Positions 36,411 to 43,418 of a DNA stretch of 64,000 nucleotides are shown here, piece after piece. The position numbers and the translations under genes are program-made. Origin of the DNA: Nocardioides sp. JQ2195 (GTDB taxonomy: Bacteria; Actinomycetota; Actinomycetes; Propionibacteriales; Nocardioidaceae). Below the pieces are notes generated by a model, which had not been told where the DNA came from, made no database searches, and saw only the letters and a list, made by a program, of their open reading frames with translations. Every line of letters begins with the position of its first letter. Position 1 is the stretch's first letter. The stretch is taken from positions 3,906,001-3,970,000 of the forward strand of contig NZ_CP050902.1 of assembly GCF_012272695.1 (NCBI RefSeq), read 5' to 3'.

Positions 36411-37280
36411 TCAGGGGCGCATCACGTCGCGGTCGACCGGCGTGCTGACCCCGTCCACCGACCCGGCGTCGTCGCGCTGCCAGATGAACCAGTCCCCCGG
36501 TGGTGGCGTGCTTCCCACGCGGCGCACCCACAGCCGGCGGTCGAGGTCGTCGACCATCGCGTAGTGCACCTCGAAGTCGGGGTGGAAGTAGACGACGACC
36601 TCCGTGCCGGTGGCGTCCTCGACCCGGTCGACGAAGGTCTCCACGTCCGCTCGGAGCGTGGCCCTGTCGGGTGGCGGGTCACAGTTGCCGATCAGCTCGA
36701 GGTCGACCACCGGCGGCAGGTCCGTCCGGGCCTGCGCAAGCACGTCGACGAAGTGCGCCGCCTGGGGCTCGGGCGGTGAGCACAACGTGTAGTAGTGGTA
36801 GCCGCCCACCCTGAGCCCGGCCCGGTGCGCGGACGATGCGTTGGAGACGAAGCGGTCGTCGGTGAAGCCGCCGCCCTCGGTGGCCTTCAGGTAGGCGAAG
36901 TCGATGCCGTCCCCGGCCACCCGGTCCCAGTCGATCGCACCCTGGTGGTGGGAGACGTCGATGCCCTGGAGCGTGCCGGCCGACGGCGCTCTGGTTTCGG
37001 GACGGGCTCTGGTTTCGAGACGGGCTCGTTCCTCGCCCTCCTCAACCACCGCCTCGCCCTCCTCAACCACCGCCTCGCCCTCCTCAACCACCGCCTCGCC
37101 CTCCTCAACCACCGAGGGAGTCGAGGACGAGGTCGGCGCGGACGCGACGGAGGCCGACGAACCGGAGTCCGGTGGCGAGGTCTCCGCGGAGCCGCACCCG
37201 GCAGCCAACCCGATGACGAGCAGCGCGACCGCAACCGGCGCCAGGTGCGCGCGCGAACCGCGCAGGAGCTCGGGAGTCAT
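36411..37280 (-). CDS. GH25 lysozyme-family lipoprotein with a repetitive acidic linker
   Basis: 289 residues. The lipoprotein signal ends GLAAGC (Cys29). A Ser/Pro/Thr spacer leads to four near-identical heptads VVEEGEA (about 57-83) and an Arg/Glu stretch. The catalytic domain is about 103-289: GIDVSHHQGAIDW (first acid), YLKATEGGGF, GGYHYY and VVDLELIG (second acid pair), then IWQRDDAGSVDG. GH25 muramidases cut the MurNAc-GlcNAc bond of peptidoglycan. The lipid anchor and long linker would hold the enzyme off the membrane towards the wall. Confidence 0.9.
   Translation of the reverse strand: MTPELLRGSRAHLAPVAVALLVIGLAAGCGSAETSPPDSGSSASVASAPTSSSTPSVVEEGEAVVEEGEAVVEEGEAVVEEGEERARLETRARPETRAPSAGTLQGIDVSHHQGAIDWDRVAGDGIDFAYLKATEGGGFTDDRFVSNASSAHRAGLRVGGYHYYTLCSPPEPQAAHFVDVLAQARTDLPPVVDLELIGNCDPPPDRATLRADVETFVDRVEDATGTEVVVYFHPDFEVHYAMVDDLDRRLWVRRVGSTPPPGDWFIWQRDDAGSVDGVSTPVDRDVMRP
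37029..37114. repeat. 21-bp tandem repeat encoding the heptad linker
   Basis: Three perfect 21-bp units (37038-37058, 37059-37079, 37080-37100), with a 9-base partial copy before and a 14-base partial copy after. They encode four VVEEGE heptads in the GH25 lipoprotein. Identity at the DNA level indicates recent slippage expansion. Confidence 0.95.
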
Positions 37281-37289
37281 GCGCAGGAG

Positions 37290-37640
37290 TCAAGCACCCA
37301 GCAGCTCGGCCAGCACGGCCGCCTGGCTGTGCTCGACGTCCTTCGTGGCGGTGACCAGGGTCAGCCGCTTGCCGGTCACCGAGGCCTTCAACGCCTGCAA
37401 CGCCGCCCGGCCGTCCTGGGTGTCCAGCTCCTTGCGGTAGCGCTGCGCGAACTCCTCGAACTTCTCCGCGTCATGGGAGTACCACCTGCGCAACGAGGTC
37501 GACGGCGCGACGTCCTTGTTCCAGTCGTCGAGGTCGAGATCGGCCTTGGCCACACCGCGCGGCCAGACCCGGTCGACCAGCACACGGGTGCCGTCGTTGG
37601 TGGCCGGGTCGTCGTACGCACGCTTGATCCGGATGTCCAT
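37290..37640 (-). CDS. DUF488 family protein
   Basis: 116 residues: IKRAYDDPATNDGTRVLVDRVWPRGVAKADLDLDDWNKDVAPSTSLRRWY-type N-terminus and a LTLVTATKDVEHSQAAVL C-terminus are diagnostic of DUF488 (YeaO-like). Function is unknown; the family often sits in stress or DNA-repair contexts. ATG 37640 is chosen because TACGGT lies 6 nt upstream. It is divergent from the glutaminase gene with only 40 bp between start codons. Confidence 0.88.
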   Translation of the reverse strand: MDIRIKRAYDDPATNDGTRVLVDRVWPRGVAKADLDLDDWNKDVAPSTSLRRWYSHDAEKFEEFAQRYRKELDTQDGRAALQALKASVTGKRLTLVTATKDVEHSQAAVLAELLGA

Positions 37641-37646
37641 GCCTCG

Positions 37647-37652
37647 ACCGTA
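37647..37652 (-). promoter_or_regulatory. -10 box TACGGT of the DUF488 gene
   Basis: TACGGT ends 6 nt before the ATG at 37640 on the minus strand. The glutaminase gene has an identical hexamer with identical spacing in the opposite direction 17 bp away. Confidence 0.55.
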
Positions 37653-37668
37653 CGCCGACCACCGTCCG

Positions 37669-37674
37669 TACGGT
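37669..37674 (+). promoter_or_regulatory. -10 box TACGGT of the glutaminase gene
   Basis: TACGGT ends 6 nt before the ATG at 37681. It forms a back-to-back leaderless promoter pair with that of the DUF488 gene. Confidence 0.55.
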
Positions 37675-37680
37675 GGGGGC

Positions 37681-39384
37681 ATGCGCTCCCCGATTCCTGA
37701 CTACCTGGCCGAGGTGCTCAGCACGTGCCGTGCAGACGCCGGACAGGTCGCCGACTACATCCCCGAGCTCGCGGCGGCGAACCCGGACCGGCTCGGCGCC
37801 TGCGTGGCCACCCCCGACGGAATGGTCTACAGCGCAGGCGACTCCGACTCCGAGTTCACCGTGCAGTCGATGTCGAAGCCCTTCGTCTATGCCTTGGCGA
37901 TCGCCTCGATCGGGCTGCCAGCGGTGCTGGAGAAGGTCGACGTGGAGCCCTCCGGGGAGGCCTTCAACGCGATCTCCCTCGAGGAGCACACCGGGCGCCC
38001 CGAGAATCCGATGATCAACGCCGGCGCGATCCTGACCCACTCGCTGGTGCCCGGCGTCGACTCCGACGAGCGCGTCGACCGGATCCTCGAGCTCTTCAGC
38101 CGCCTGGCCGGCCGACAGCTCAGCATCGACGAGCAGGTGTTCACCTCCGAGTGGTCGACCTCCCACCGCAACCTGGCGATGGGTCACATGCTCAAGGCGG
38201 TCGGGGTGATGGACGGTGACCCCGTCGATGCCGTGCGCGGCTACGTGCGCCAGTGCGCGATCCGGGTGAGCTGTCGCGACCTGTCGTTGATGGCCGCCAC
38301 CCTCGCCGGAGGCGGCGTGCAACCGATCACCGGCGAGGAGGTCTTCTCACGGGACGTGATCCGTCAGGTGCTCAGCGTGATGACCACCTGCGGGATGTAC
38401 GACGCCGCCGGCGACTGGGTGACCACCGTGGGCATCCCCGCCAAGAGCGGCGTCAGCGGCGGGATCCTCGGATCCTTGCCCGGGCAGGTCGGCCTCGCGG
38501 CGTTCTCGCCGCGCCTCGACGAGCACGGCCACAGCGTGCGCGGCGTCGAGGTCTTCGAGCGGCTCTCGGCCGACATGGGACTGCACATGATGGACGTCGC
38601 GGCACACCACGCGGCCACGCTGCGGCGCCACTTCGTCACCGACGACGGGGGCACGACGGTCTACCGGCTGCAGGGCCCGTTGCGCTTTGCGGGGACGGAG
38701 ACCGTGGTGCGCGCCGTCAGCGAGGCCCACGTGGAGACCGATCGGGTGCGCTTCGACCTGAGCATGGTCAGTGACGCCGACGACGTGTCCCGGGTGATGC
38801 TCGAGGAGGTCGTCCGACGACTGCGCGGCGACGGCGTGAGTGTCGAGATCGTCGACCCCGACTCGGTGCTCCACCCCGACCTGTCGACCCTGGAGCTCCG
38901 CGCTGCGACGCCCACCGACGTGGCCGCGATCGCCGCGATCTGGGAACCCGGCTGGGCCGAGGCCCATGTCGACCGGGTGCCGGACGAGCTGCTCACGGCC
39001 CGGCCCAGCGAGTACTTCAGCCAGGTTGCCGCCGAGCGGATCCCGCACACCACGGTCGCCGTGGTCGACCAGCAGGTCGTCGGGTTCGTGATGACCGCGG
39101 ACGACGCCGTCGACCAGATCTACGTCGACCCCGACCAGCGTGGCAGCGGCATCGCGGTCGCCCTGCTCAACGACGCCGAGCGGCGCATCGCCGCTGCGGG
39201 CCACGCGAAGGCGTGGTTGGCGGTGGTTCCCGGCAACGACCGGGCCCAGGCCTTCTACCGTGGGCAGGGCTGGATCGACGAGGGCATCTTCGACCACGGG
39301 TCACGGGGGCCGGACGGGCCGATCGCGACGCCTTGCCACCGGTTCACCAAGGAGCTCAGTCCGGCAGAGCTGCGGCGGGGCTGA
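37681..39384 (+). CDS. glsA: glutaminase fused to STAS-like and GNAT domains
   Basis: 567 residues, nearly twice a normal glutaminase. Residues 1-315 are a complete serine-dependent glutaminase: QSMSKPF with the catalytic pair Ser63/Lys66, ENPMINAGAI (109-117), the Tyr of GMYDAAGDW, and KSGVSGGILG. It converts glutamine to glutamate and ammonia. Residues about 325-396 look like a STAS domain (LQGPLRFAG, RFDLSMVSDADDVSR), known after glutaminase in some actinobacteria. Residues about 403-560 are a GNAT acetyltransferase with YVDPDQRGSGIAVALL and NDRAQAFYRGQGW. The frame is continuous with no weak junction. The GNAT may acetylate an amine or act as a sensor of acetyl-CoA; that is inference. Confidence 0.9.
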   Translation: MRSPIPDYLAEVLSTCRADAGQVADYIPELAAANPDRLGACVATPDGMVYSAGDSDSEFTVQSMSKPFVYALAIASIGLPAVLEKVDVEPSGEAFNAISLEEHTGRPENPMINAGAILTHSLVPGVDSDERVDRILELFSRLAGRQLSIDEQVFTSEWSTSHRNLAMGHMLKAVGVMDGDPVDAVRGYVRQCAIRVSCRDLSLMAATLAGGGVQPITGEEVFSRDVIRQVLSVMTTCGMYDAAGDWVTTVGIPAKSGVSGGILGSLPGQVGLAAFSPRLDEHGHSVRGVEVFERLSADMGLHMMDVAAHHAATLRRHFVTDDGGTTVYRLQGPLRFAGTETVVRAVSEAHVETDRVRFDLSMVSDADDVSRVMLEEVVRRLRGDGVSVEIVDPDSVLHPDLSTLELRAATPTDVAAIAAIWEPGWAEAHVDRVPDELLTARPSEYFSQVAAERIPHTTVAVVDQQVVGFVMTADDAVDQIYVDPDQRGSGIAVALLNDAERRIAAAGHAKAWLAVVPGNDRAQAFYRGQGWIDEGIFDHGSRGPDGPIATPCHRFTKELSPAELRRG

Positions 39385-39419
39385 TCTCCTGGCAAGTCAG
39401 CCAACCATCATGGCGGCCT

Positions 39420-40544
39420 TCACCTGCCTTGTCGCTCCCCGGGTAGGACTCCGCGCATCACCGAGAGGGCCAACCAGGTGGCCAGGGCTGAGATCTCGTC
39501 GTCGACCGCCGAACGCATCCTGCGGGTCCAGGCGCCGTCCTCGTGCACCGCGTCGACGCGCAGCACACCAGCCTCGTGGTCTGCGGTGGCATCGAGCTTT
39601 CCGACCAACCGGTCGCCGTGCAGGATCGGCATGGCCCAGTAGCCCCACCGTCGCTCGGCCGCGGGCTTGAACATCTCCAGCTGGTAGTCGAACCCGAAGA
39701 TCTCTCCCATCCGTCTGCGATCGATCACCAACCGGTCGATCGGCGAGAGCAGCGCGGTCCGCCCGGCGAAGTCGCCGTCGAGCAGCTCGGGCTCGACCCG
39801 CCACCTTCCCTTCACTCCCTCGATCGCCGCTGGCGCCCCCGCTCCACCCACGTGGTTCGGCTCGTTCGGCGTCCTCGCCGACTTCGGTCGGGCGATGCCC
39901 AGGGCGCGCAGGCGGCGTACGTCGCGCTCGGCGACAGCCTGCTCGAGCGGCACCGTCCCCGTGGCCGGGTGGACCCGCTCGGCCAGGTCCCACAGCCGTT
40001 CGCGACCCTCGGTGCCGGCCATCGCGATCTCCCCGCGCCCCACCATCAGGTCGAGGAGCTTGCGCATGCTGCGGTCGTTGTTCCACCCGCTCGACTCCCA
40101 CGGAGCGATCGTGGTGTCGGGCAGCTTGCTGGCCGGCAGCGGCCCGTCAGCGGCGAGAGCCCCGAGCACGTCGCGACGGCACTCGTCGTTGGCCAGCATC
40201 CAGTCGCGGATGCCCTCCTGCCACTCCTTCAACGGCCCCGGGCCGGGCCAGGCCGCCATCTCCGCCCGGAACAACGCGATGTCCTCCGCCGGGCGCAGCA
40301 TCATGTCGAGCTCGACCAGGCTCCCCGCGACGCGCAGTGCCTCCAGGTCGCCCATCACGTAGGACGACCCGAGACGGCTCCAGGCCACCAGGTCCGCACT
40401 CGGGGCGACCACCTTGACCGGGTCGGACTGCACGAGAGCGAGGTGGCGCACCACCTCGAGCAGGTCGACCGGCCGGGGCTCGGTCAACAACTGGGCTCGT
40501 ACGGCGATGCGCCGGGCCTGCTCCCGAGTCAGCTCGTGGATCAT
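39420..40544 (-). CDS. winged-helix DNA glycosylase-like protein (YcaQ/AlkX, HTH_42 family)
   Basis: 374 residues of the AlkZ/YcaQ-like HTH_42 family. LTREQARRIAVRAQLL opens the fold, and VQSDP gives a QxD motif (Gln39, Asp41) where AlkX/YcaQ enzymes carry the catalytic pair; AlkZ-type antibiotic-resistance members have QxQ. LLSPIDRLVIDRRRMGEIFGFDY and KPAAERRWGYWAMPILHGDRLVGKLD are the conserved C-terminal blocks. Such enzymes unhook interstrand crosslinks or bulky alkyl adducts. Its ATG overlaps the stop of a 30-codon leader ORF. Confidence 0.85.
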   Translation of the reverse strand: MIHELTREQARRIAVRAQLLTEPRPVDLLEVVRHLALVQSDPVKVVAPSADLVAWSRLGSSYVMGDLEALRVAGSLVELDMMLRPAEDIALFRAEMAAWPGPGPLKEWQEGIRDWMLANDECRRDVLGALAADGPLPASKLPDTTIAPWESSGWNNDRSMRKLLDLMVGRGEIAMAGTEGRERLWDLAERVHPATGTVPLEQAVAERDVRRLRALGIARPKSARTPNEPNHVGGAGAPAAIEGVKGRWRVEPELLDGDFAGRTALLSPIDRLVIDRRRMGEIFGFDYQLEMFKPAAERRWGYWAMPILHGDRLVGKLDATADHEAGVLRVDAVHEDGAWTRRMRSAVDDEISALATWLALSVMRGVLPGERQGR

Positions 40545-40633
40545 CCGGGCAGGTCCTTGCGCATGAGCACGCTCGGGGCGAGGCCATGGGCGGGGCGGAT
40601 CGTGATGTCGTCTCGGACGGTGTCGGTCGTCAT
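40541..40633 (-). CDS. 30-residue leaderless leader ORF coupled to the DNA glycosylase gene
   Basis: Starts MTTDTVRDDITIRPAHGLAP and ends MRKDLPG; its TGA overlaps the glycosylase ATG (ATGA). TAGTCT sits exactly 6 nt before its ATG, the same leaderless arrangement as full-length genes here, so this ORF, not the glycosylase, begins the transcript. No function is recognised. It may serve only to couple translation, or be a small protein in its own right. Confidence 0.55.
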   Translation of the reverse strand: MTTDTVRDDITIRPAHGLAPSVLMRKDLPG

Positions 40634-40639
40634 GAAGCG

Positions 40640-40645
40640 AGACTA
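40640..40645 (-). promoter_or_regulatory. -10 box TAGTCT of the leader ORF and glycosylase transcript
   Basis: Minus-strand TAGTCT ends 6 nt before the ATG at 40633. The left arm of a 10-bp inverted repeat lies 3 bp upstream of it. Confidence 0.55.
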
Positions 40646-40648
40646 GGG

Positions 40649-40693
40649 TCGATTCCGGACATCTGCCTTCCCCATTGACTCAGCCGGAATCGA
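40649..40693. promoter_or_regulatory. perfect 10-bp inverted repeat between divergent genes
   Basis: TCGATTCCGG (40649-40658) and CCGGAATCGA (40684-40693) are exact reverse complements separated by 25 bp. They fill the gap between the glycosylase transcript and the WYL regulator gene. The spacing puts the arms roughly two and a half to three and a half helical turns apart, which suits a dimeric repressor binding two sites across both promoters. Confidence 0.55.
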
Positions 40694-40701
40694 GGCCGCG
40701 C

Positions 40702-41652
40702 ATGGCATCCGACGCCAGCCCCACGTCCCGGGCCCTGCGCTGCCTCGACGTGCTCCAGGACCATCCCGGCATCACCGCGGACCGCCTCGGCGACGAGCTC
40801 GGGGTCTCCTCGCGCGCGGCCCGGCGCTACGTCGCGCTGCTGCGTGAGGCCGGCATCCCGATCGAGTCCGAGCGCGGACCCTACGGCGGCTACCGGGTGG
40901 GCCGAGGGCTTCGGCTTCCGCCGTTGCGGTTCTCGTCGGCCCAGGCGCTCGGCCTGGTGATGGCGGTCCTGGACGGGCACCACCAGGCCAGCGACCCCGA
41001 CGACCTCGTCGGCAGCGCACTCGGCACGATCATCCGCTCGCTGCCCGCTGCGGTGGCTGCCCAGGCCGAGGCGGTACGACGCACTGCCGCGGCCGCGCCC
41101 GACCGTGGCGCCGCGCGACCCGACCCCGAGACGGTGACCGTGCTGGTGCAGGCCTGCGCCGACCGACGACAGGTGTGCATCGACTACCGGTCCGAGGCCG
41201 GCGCCGCCTGGGAGGCGACGGTCGATCCGTGGGCCGTGGTCGTGCGCCACGGGCGGTGGTACCTGCTCTGCCACAACCACCGCGCCAACGCGTTGCGCGC
41301 CTACCGGGTCGACCGGGTCGGCTCGGTCACCACCCTCGAGAAGGGCTTCGTGCCCCCCGATGACCTGGACCCGGTCGGCCTCCTCGAGGAGCACCTGTCG
41401 GCCGGCTGGGAGCACGAGGTCGAGGTCGTCGTCGACGCACCGGTCGGCTCCTTCTGGTTCCCGCGCGCCCTGGGCCGGCTCGAGGCCGTCGACGACTCCC
41501 ACACCCGCCTCACCGGGTCGACCAGCAACCCGTGGATGTATGCCGAGTCCTTGGCCACCCTCCCGGTGCCCTACCGCATCGTGGGGTGCGACGACGTGCG
41601 CGCGGTCGCTCGCGAGGTCGCCGAGCGCATGTTGGCGGCAACCGGACGCTGA
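40702..41652 (+). CDS. YafY-type HTH / WYL-domain transcriptional regulator
   Basis: 316 residues. An N-terminal winged helix (about 8-65: LDVLQDHPGITADRLGDELGVSSRAARRYVALL) is followed by GIPIESERGPYGGYRVG, the typical linker. The WYL domain at about 150-230 contains VRHGRWYLLCHNHRANALRAYRVDRV; WYL domains bind nucleic acids or nucleotides and often respond to DNA damage. The gene is divergent from a DNA glycosylase transcript with an inverted repeat in between, which suggests it controls that gene and itself. A TTG at 40675 is an alternative start. Confidence 0.9.
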   Translation: MASDASPTSRALRCLDVLQDHPGITADRLGDELGVSSRAARRYVALLREAGIPIESERGPYGGYRVGRGLRLPPLRFSSAQALGLVMAVLDGHHQASDPDDLVGSALGTIIRSLPAAVAAQAEAVRRTAAAAPDRGAARPDPETVTVLVQACADRRQVCIDYRSEAGAAWEATVDPWAVVVRHGRWYLLCHNHRANALRAYRVDRVGSVTTLEKGFVPPDDLDPVGLLEEHLSAGWEHEVEVVVDAPVGSFWFPRALGRLEAVDDSHTRLTGSTSNPWMYAESLATLPVPYRIVGCDDVRAVAREVAERMLAATGR

Positions 41653-41681
41653 TCGTCCGCAACCGGGTGCACAGTGGTCGC

Positions 41682-42245
41682 ATGATCGTTCTCTTCCACC
41701 ACGCCCAGGGCCTGACCGACGGCGTCCTCTCCTTCGCCGAGACGCTCCGCGAGGCCGGCCACACCGTGCACACCCCCGACTCCTACGACGGCCACACCTT
41801 CGACGACATCGAGGAGGGGGTGGGCTTCGCCCGGGAGACCGGGTTCCAGGTCGTCGCCGATCGAGCCCTCGCGGCTGCCGAGGCGCTGCCCGCTGCGGCC
41901 GTCTACGGCGGCTTCTCCCTCGGCGTCCCGCCGGCCCAGAGGCTGGCGCAGTCCCGGCAGGGCGTGCGCGGCCTGCTCAGTCTCCACGGCGCCATCCCAC
42001 CGGCCGAGTTCGGGGCCTGGCCGGACGGCCTGGCCGCGCAGGTGCACGCGATGACCGACGACCCCTGGTTCGAGGACTTCGACCGCGCCGCCGCCAAGGA
42101 GCTCGAGGCCCTGGGTGCCGACTACTTCCTCTACCCCGGCTCCGCGCACCTGTTCGCGGACAGCTCGCTGTCGTCGTACGACGCGGAGGCGGCAGCCCTG
42201 CTCACCGAACGGGTGCTGGAGTTCCTGGCCCGCACGGACTCCTGA
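41682..42245 (+). CDS. dienelactone hydrolase-family protein with Ser nucleophile
   Basis: 187 residues, slightly shorter than typical DLH. MIVLFHHAQGLTDGVLSFAETLREAGHTVHTPD is the family start. The nucleophile elbow reads GGFSLGV, so Ser replaces the Cys of classical dienelactone hydrolase. The His is in GSAHLFAD. It probably hydrolyses an ester or lactone; substrate is unknown. CACAGT lies 6 nt before the ATG. It follows the WYL regulator by 29 nt. Confidence 0.85.
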   Translation: MIVLFHHAQGLTDGVLSFAETLREAGHTVHTPDSYDGHTFDDIEEGVGFARETGFQVVADRALAAAEALPAAAVYGGFSLGVPPAQRLAQSRQGVRGLLSLHGAIPPAEFGAWPDGLAAQVHAMTDDPWFEDFDRAAAKELEALGADYFLYPGSAHLFADSSLSSYDAEAAALLTERVLEFLARTDS

Positions 42246-42249
42246 CGGC

Positions 42250-43038
42250 TCAGCGGAACCAGCGACGACGCCGCCTGGGCGCCTGCGGTGCCGGATGCAT
42301 CAGCGCCGATCGGACCACGACGAGCGCCTCGCGGTCGCCGGACATGGTCACCGCCTCGCCGACGTCGGTGAATCCGTGCAACCAGCGGAGCAGGTCACTG
42401 GCGCGGCCCTCGACCACGGCGTCGGCCGGCACCGCCGGCACCAGTCGGATCTCGGGGTCCGTGCCCACGCGCGCCCGGCTCGCCTGCAGGTGCCAGGCCT
42501 CCTCGATGTCCGTGGCGCGCACGGCGACGGTCGCGGGAAGCCAGGTCGCCCTCGCCTCGGGTGACTCCCAGTGCCCGAGCGCCTGGTCGACGCCGTCGGC
42601 CGCCACCGCGGCGGAGAGTGCCGGCGACTGGCGACCCGCGGCGATGCTCACCGCCCGTGCTACGGTGATCGCCTCGTGGGCCAGCAGCCTGGCCACCTGG
42701 GCGAAGGTGCCTGGCTCCCCGAAGTAGTCGATCGCAGCGTCCGGCCCCGATGCCGACAGCACCGACTCCAGTCGGTCGAGCTGGGTCGCGATGCTGGCCA
42801 CCAGGGCGGCCAGGTCAGGTGGGGTGTCGGGCGCGTCGCGGGCGCTCCAGTGCCCGGTCGGATTCTCCAACGACCACGCCCACACCTCGAGCGTGGCCCA
42901 GTGGTCGTCGCCGACCTCACGGGCGCTCGCGTCGCGCGGCGGTACCCGGTCACCGGGGTGCAGCTGGCCCAGGCTCGCCACCGCGGCCCGACCGTGCAGG
43001 TCCAGCAGGTCGACGTGCTCGGGGAAGGCGACACTCAT
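42250..43038 (-). CDS. maleylpyruvate isomerase / DinB-like family protein (tentative)
   Basis: 262 residues. The middle part, with HWATLEVWAWSLENPTGHW and LARLLAHEAITVARAVSIAAG-like helices followed by a separate C-terminal domain (VPADAVVEGRASDLLRWLHGF), resembles the actinobacterial mycothiol-dependent maleylpyruvate isomerase layout: a DinB-like four-helix bundle plus an MDMPI_C-type domain. The match is by pattern only. The basic C-terminus is PRRRRRWFR. TAGGCT ends 8 nt before the ATG. It converges on the DLH gene, with 4 nt between stops. Confidence 0.5.
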   Translation of the reverse strand: MSVAFPEHVDLLDLHGRAAVASLGQLHPGDRVPPRDASAREVGDDHWATLEVWAWSLENPTGHWSARDAPDTPPDLAALVASIATQLDRLESVLSASGPDAAIDYFGEPGTFAQVARLLAHEAITVARAVSIAAGRQSPALSAAVAADGVDQALGHWESPEARATWLPATVAVRATDIEEAWHLQASRARVGTDPEIRLVPAVPADAVVEGRASDLLRWLHGFTDVGEAVTMSGDREALVVVRSALMHPAPQAPRRRRRWFR

Positions 43039-43046
43039 GACGCCGG

Positions 43047-43052
43047 AGCCTA
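43047..43052 (-). promoter_or_regulatory. -10 box TAGGCT
   Basis: Ends 8 nt before the ATG at 43038 on the minus strand; no ribosome-binding site. It is divergent from TACCAT at 43097-43102 on the plus strand. Confidence 0.4.
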
Positions 43053-43096
43053 GCCAATCCGCTCCCAGCGCTGTGGGGCCTGTCGGTGACGGGGAC

Positions 43097-43102
43097 TACC
43101 AT
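43097..43102 (+). promoter_or_regulatory. -10 box TACCAT in front of a micro-ORF
   Basis: TACCAT ends 7 nt before the GTG at 43110, which opens a four-codon ORF rather than the gene itself. Confidence 0.45.
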
Positions 43103-43109
43103 CTCCAGC

Positions 43110-43124
43110 GTGATCCGACGATGA
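43110..43124 (+). other. four-codon leaderless upstream ORF overlapping the next start
   Basis: GTG-ATC-CGA-CGA-TGA lies 7 nt after a TACCAT -10 box, and its TGA overlaps the ATG at 43121 (ATGA). If transcription starts at the GTG, ribosomes would load here and restart at 43121. This repeats, in miniature, the leader arrangement at 40541-40633. Confidence 0.4.
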
Positions 43125-43417
43125 GCAAGATGGACAACCTTCGCGCCATGCGCGAGGCCCGCTACGAAGCCGCCCAGGCGCGGGCCAAGGGGGCCGGTGG
43201 CGCGACCAGGACGCCGACCCGCGCGCCCGTAGCACCGGATGCGGCCGCGCCGAAGCCGGCCGGGAAGGCCAAGGCCAAGCCCGCCAAGAAGGCTGCGCCC
43301 GCCACCACGGCCTCCGACCCAGCGGCCGCCGGCGAGCTCTGCGGCCACCGCAACATGGGCGGACGCACCTGCACCCGCCCCCACGGCCACGCGGAGAAGA
43401 GCCACCGCTACTCCTGA
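43121..43417 (+). CDS. small basic protein with a C-terminal Cys/His knuckle
   Basis: 98 residues. A charged helical N-terminus (MSKMDNLRAMREARYEAAQ) leads into a Lys/Ala/Pro-rich disordered segment (about 25-68). The C-terminus CGHRNMGGRTCTRPHGHAEK has two Cys and three His able to hold a zinc ion. No family is recognised with certainty. The Lys/Ala/Pro tail resembles those of actinobacterial nucleic-acid-binding proteins, which is only a suggestion. It converges on the DLH gene with 1 nt between stops. Confidence 0.65.
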   Translation: MSKMDNLRAMREARYEAAQARAKGAGGATRTPTRAPVAPDAAAPKPAGKAKAKPAKKAAPATTASDPAAAGELCGHRNMGGRTCTRPHGHAEKSHRYS

Positions 43418-43418
43418 C

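Noticed and set aside
34922..36448. 508-codon rightward frame antisense to the MFS gene
   Set aside because: Asp/His/Arg-rich translation with no hydrophobic segments; the MFS protein on the other strand has 12 clear helices.
37029..37114. CRISPR-like regularly repeated sequence
   Set aside because: Units are 21 bp with no spacers and lie in frame within a protein gene; they are a coding tandem repeat. No cas genes are present.
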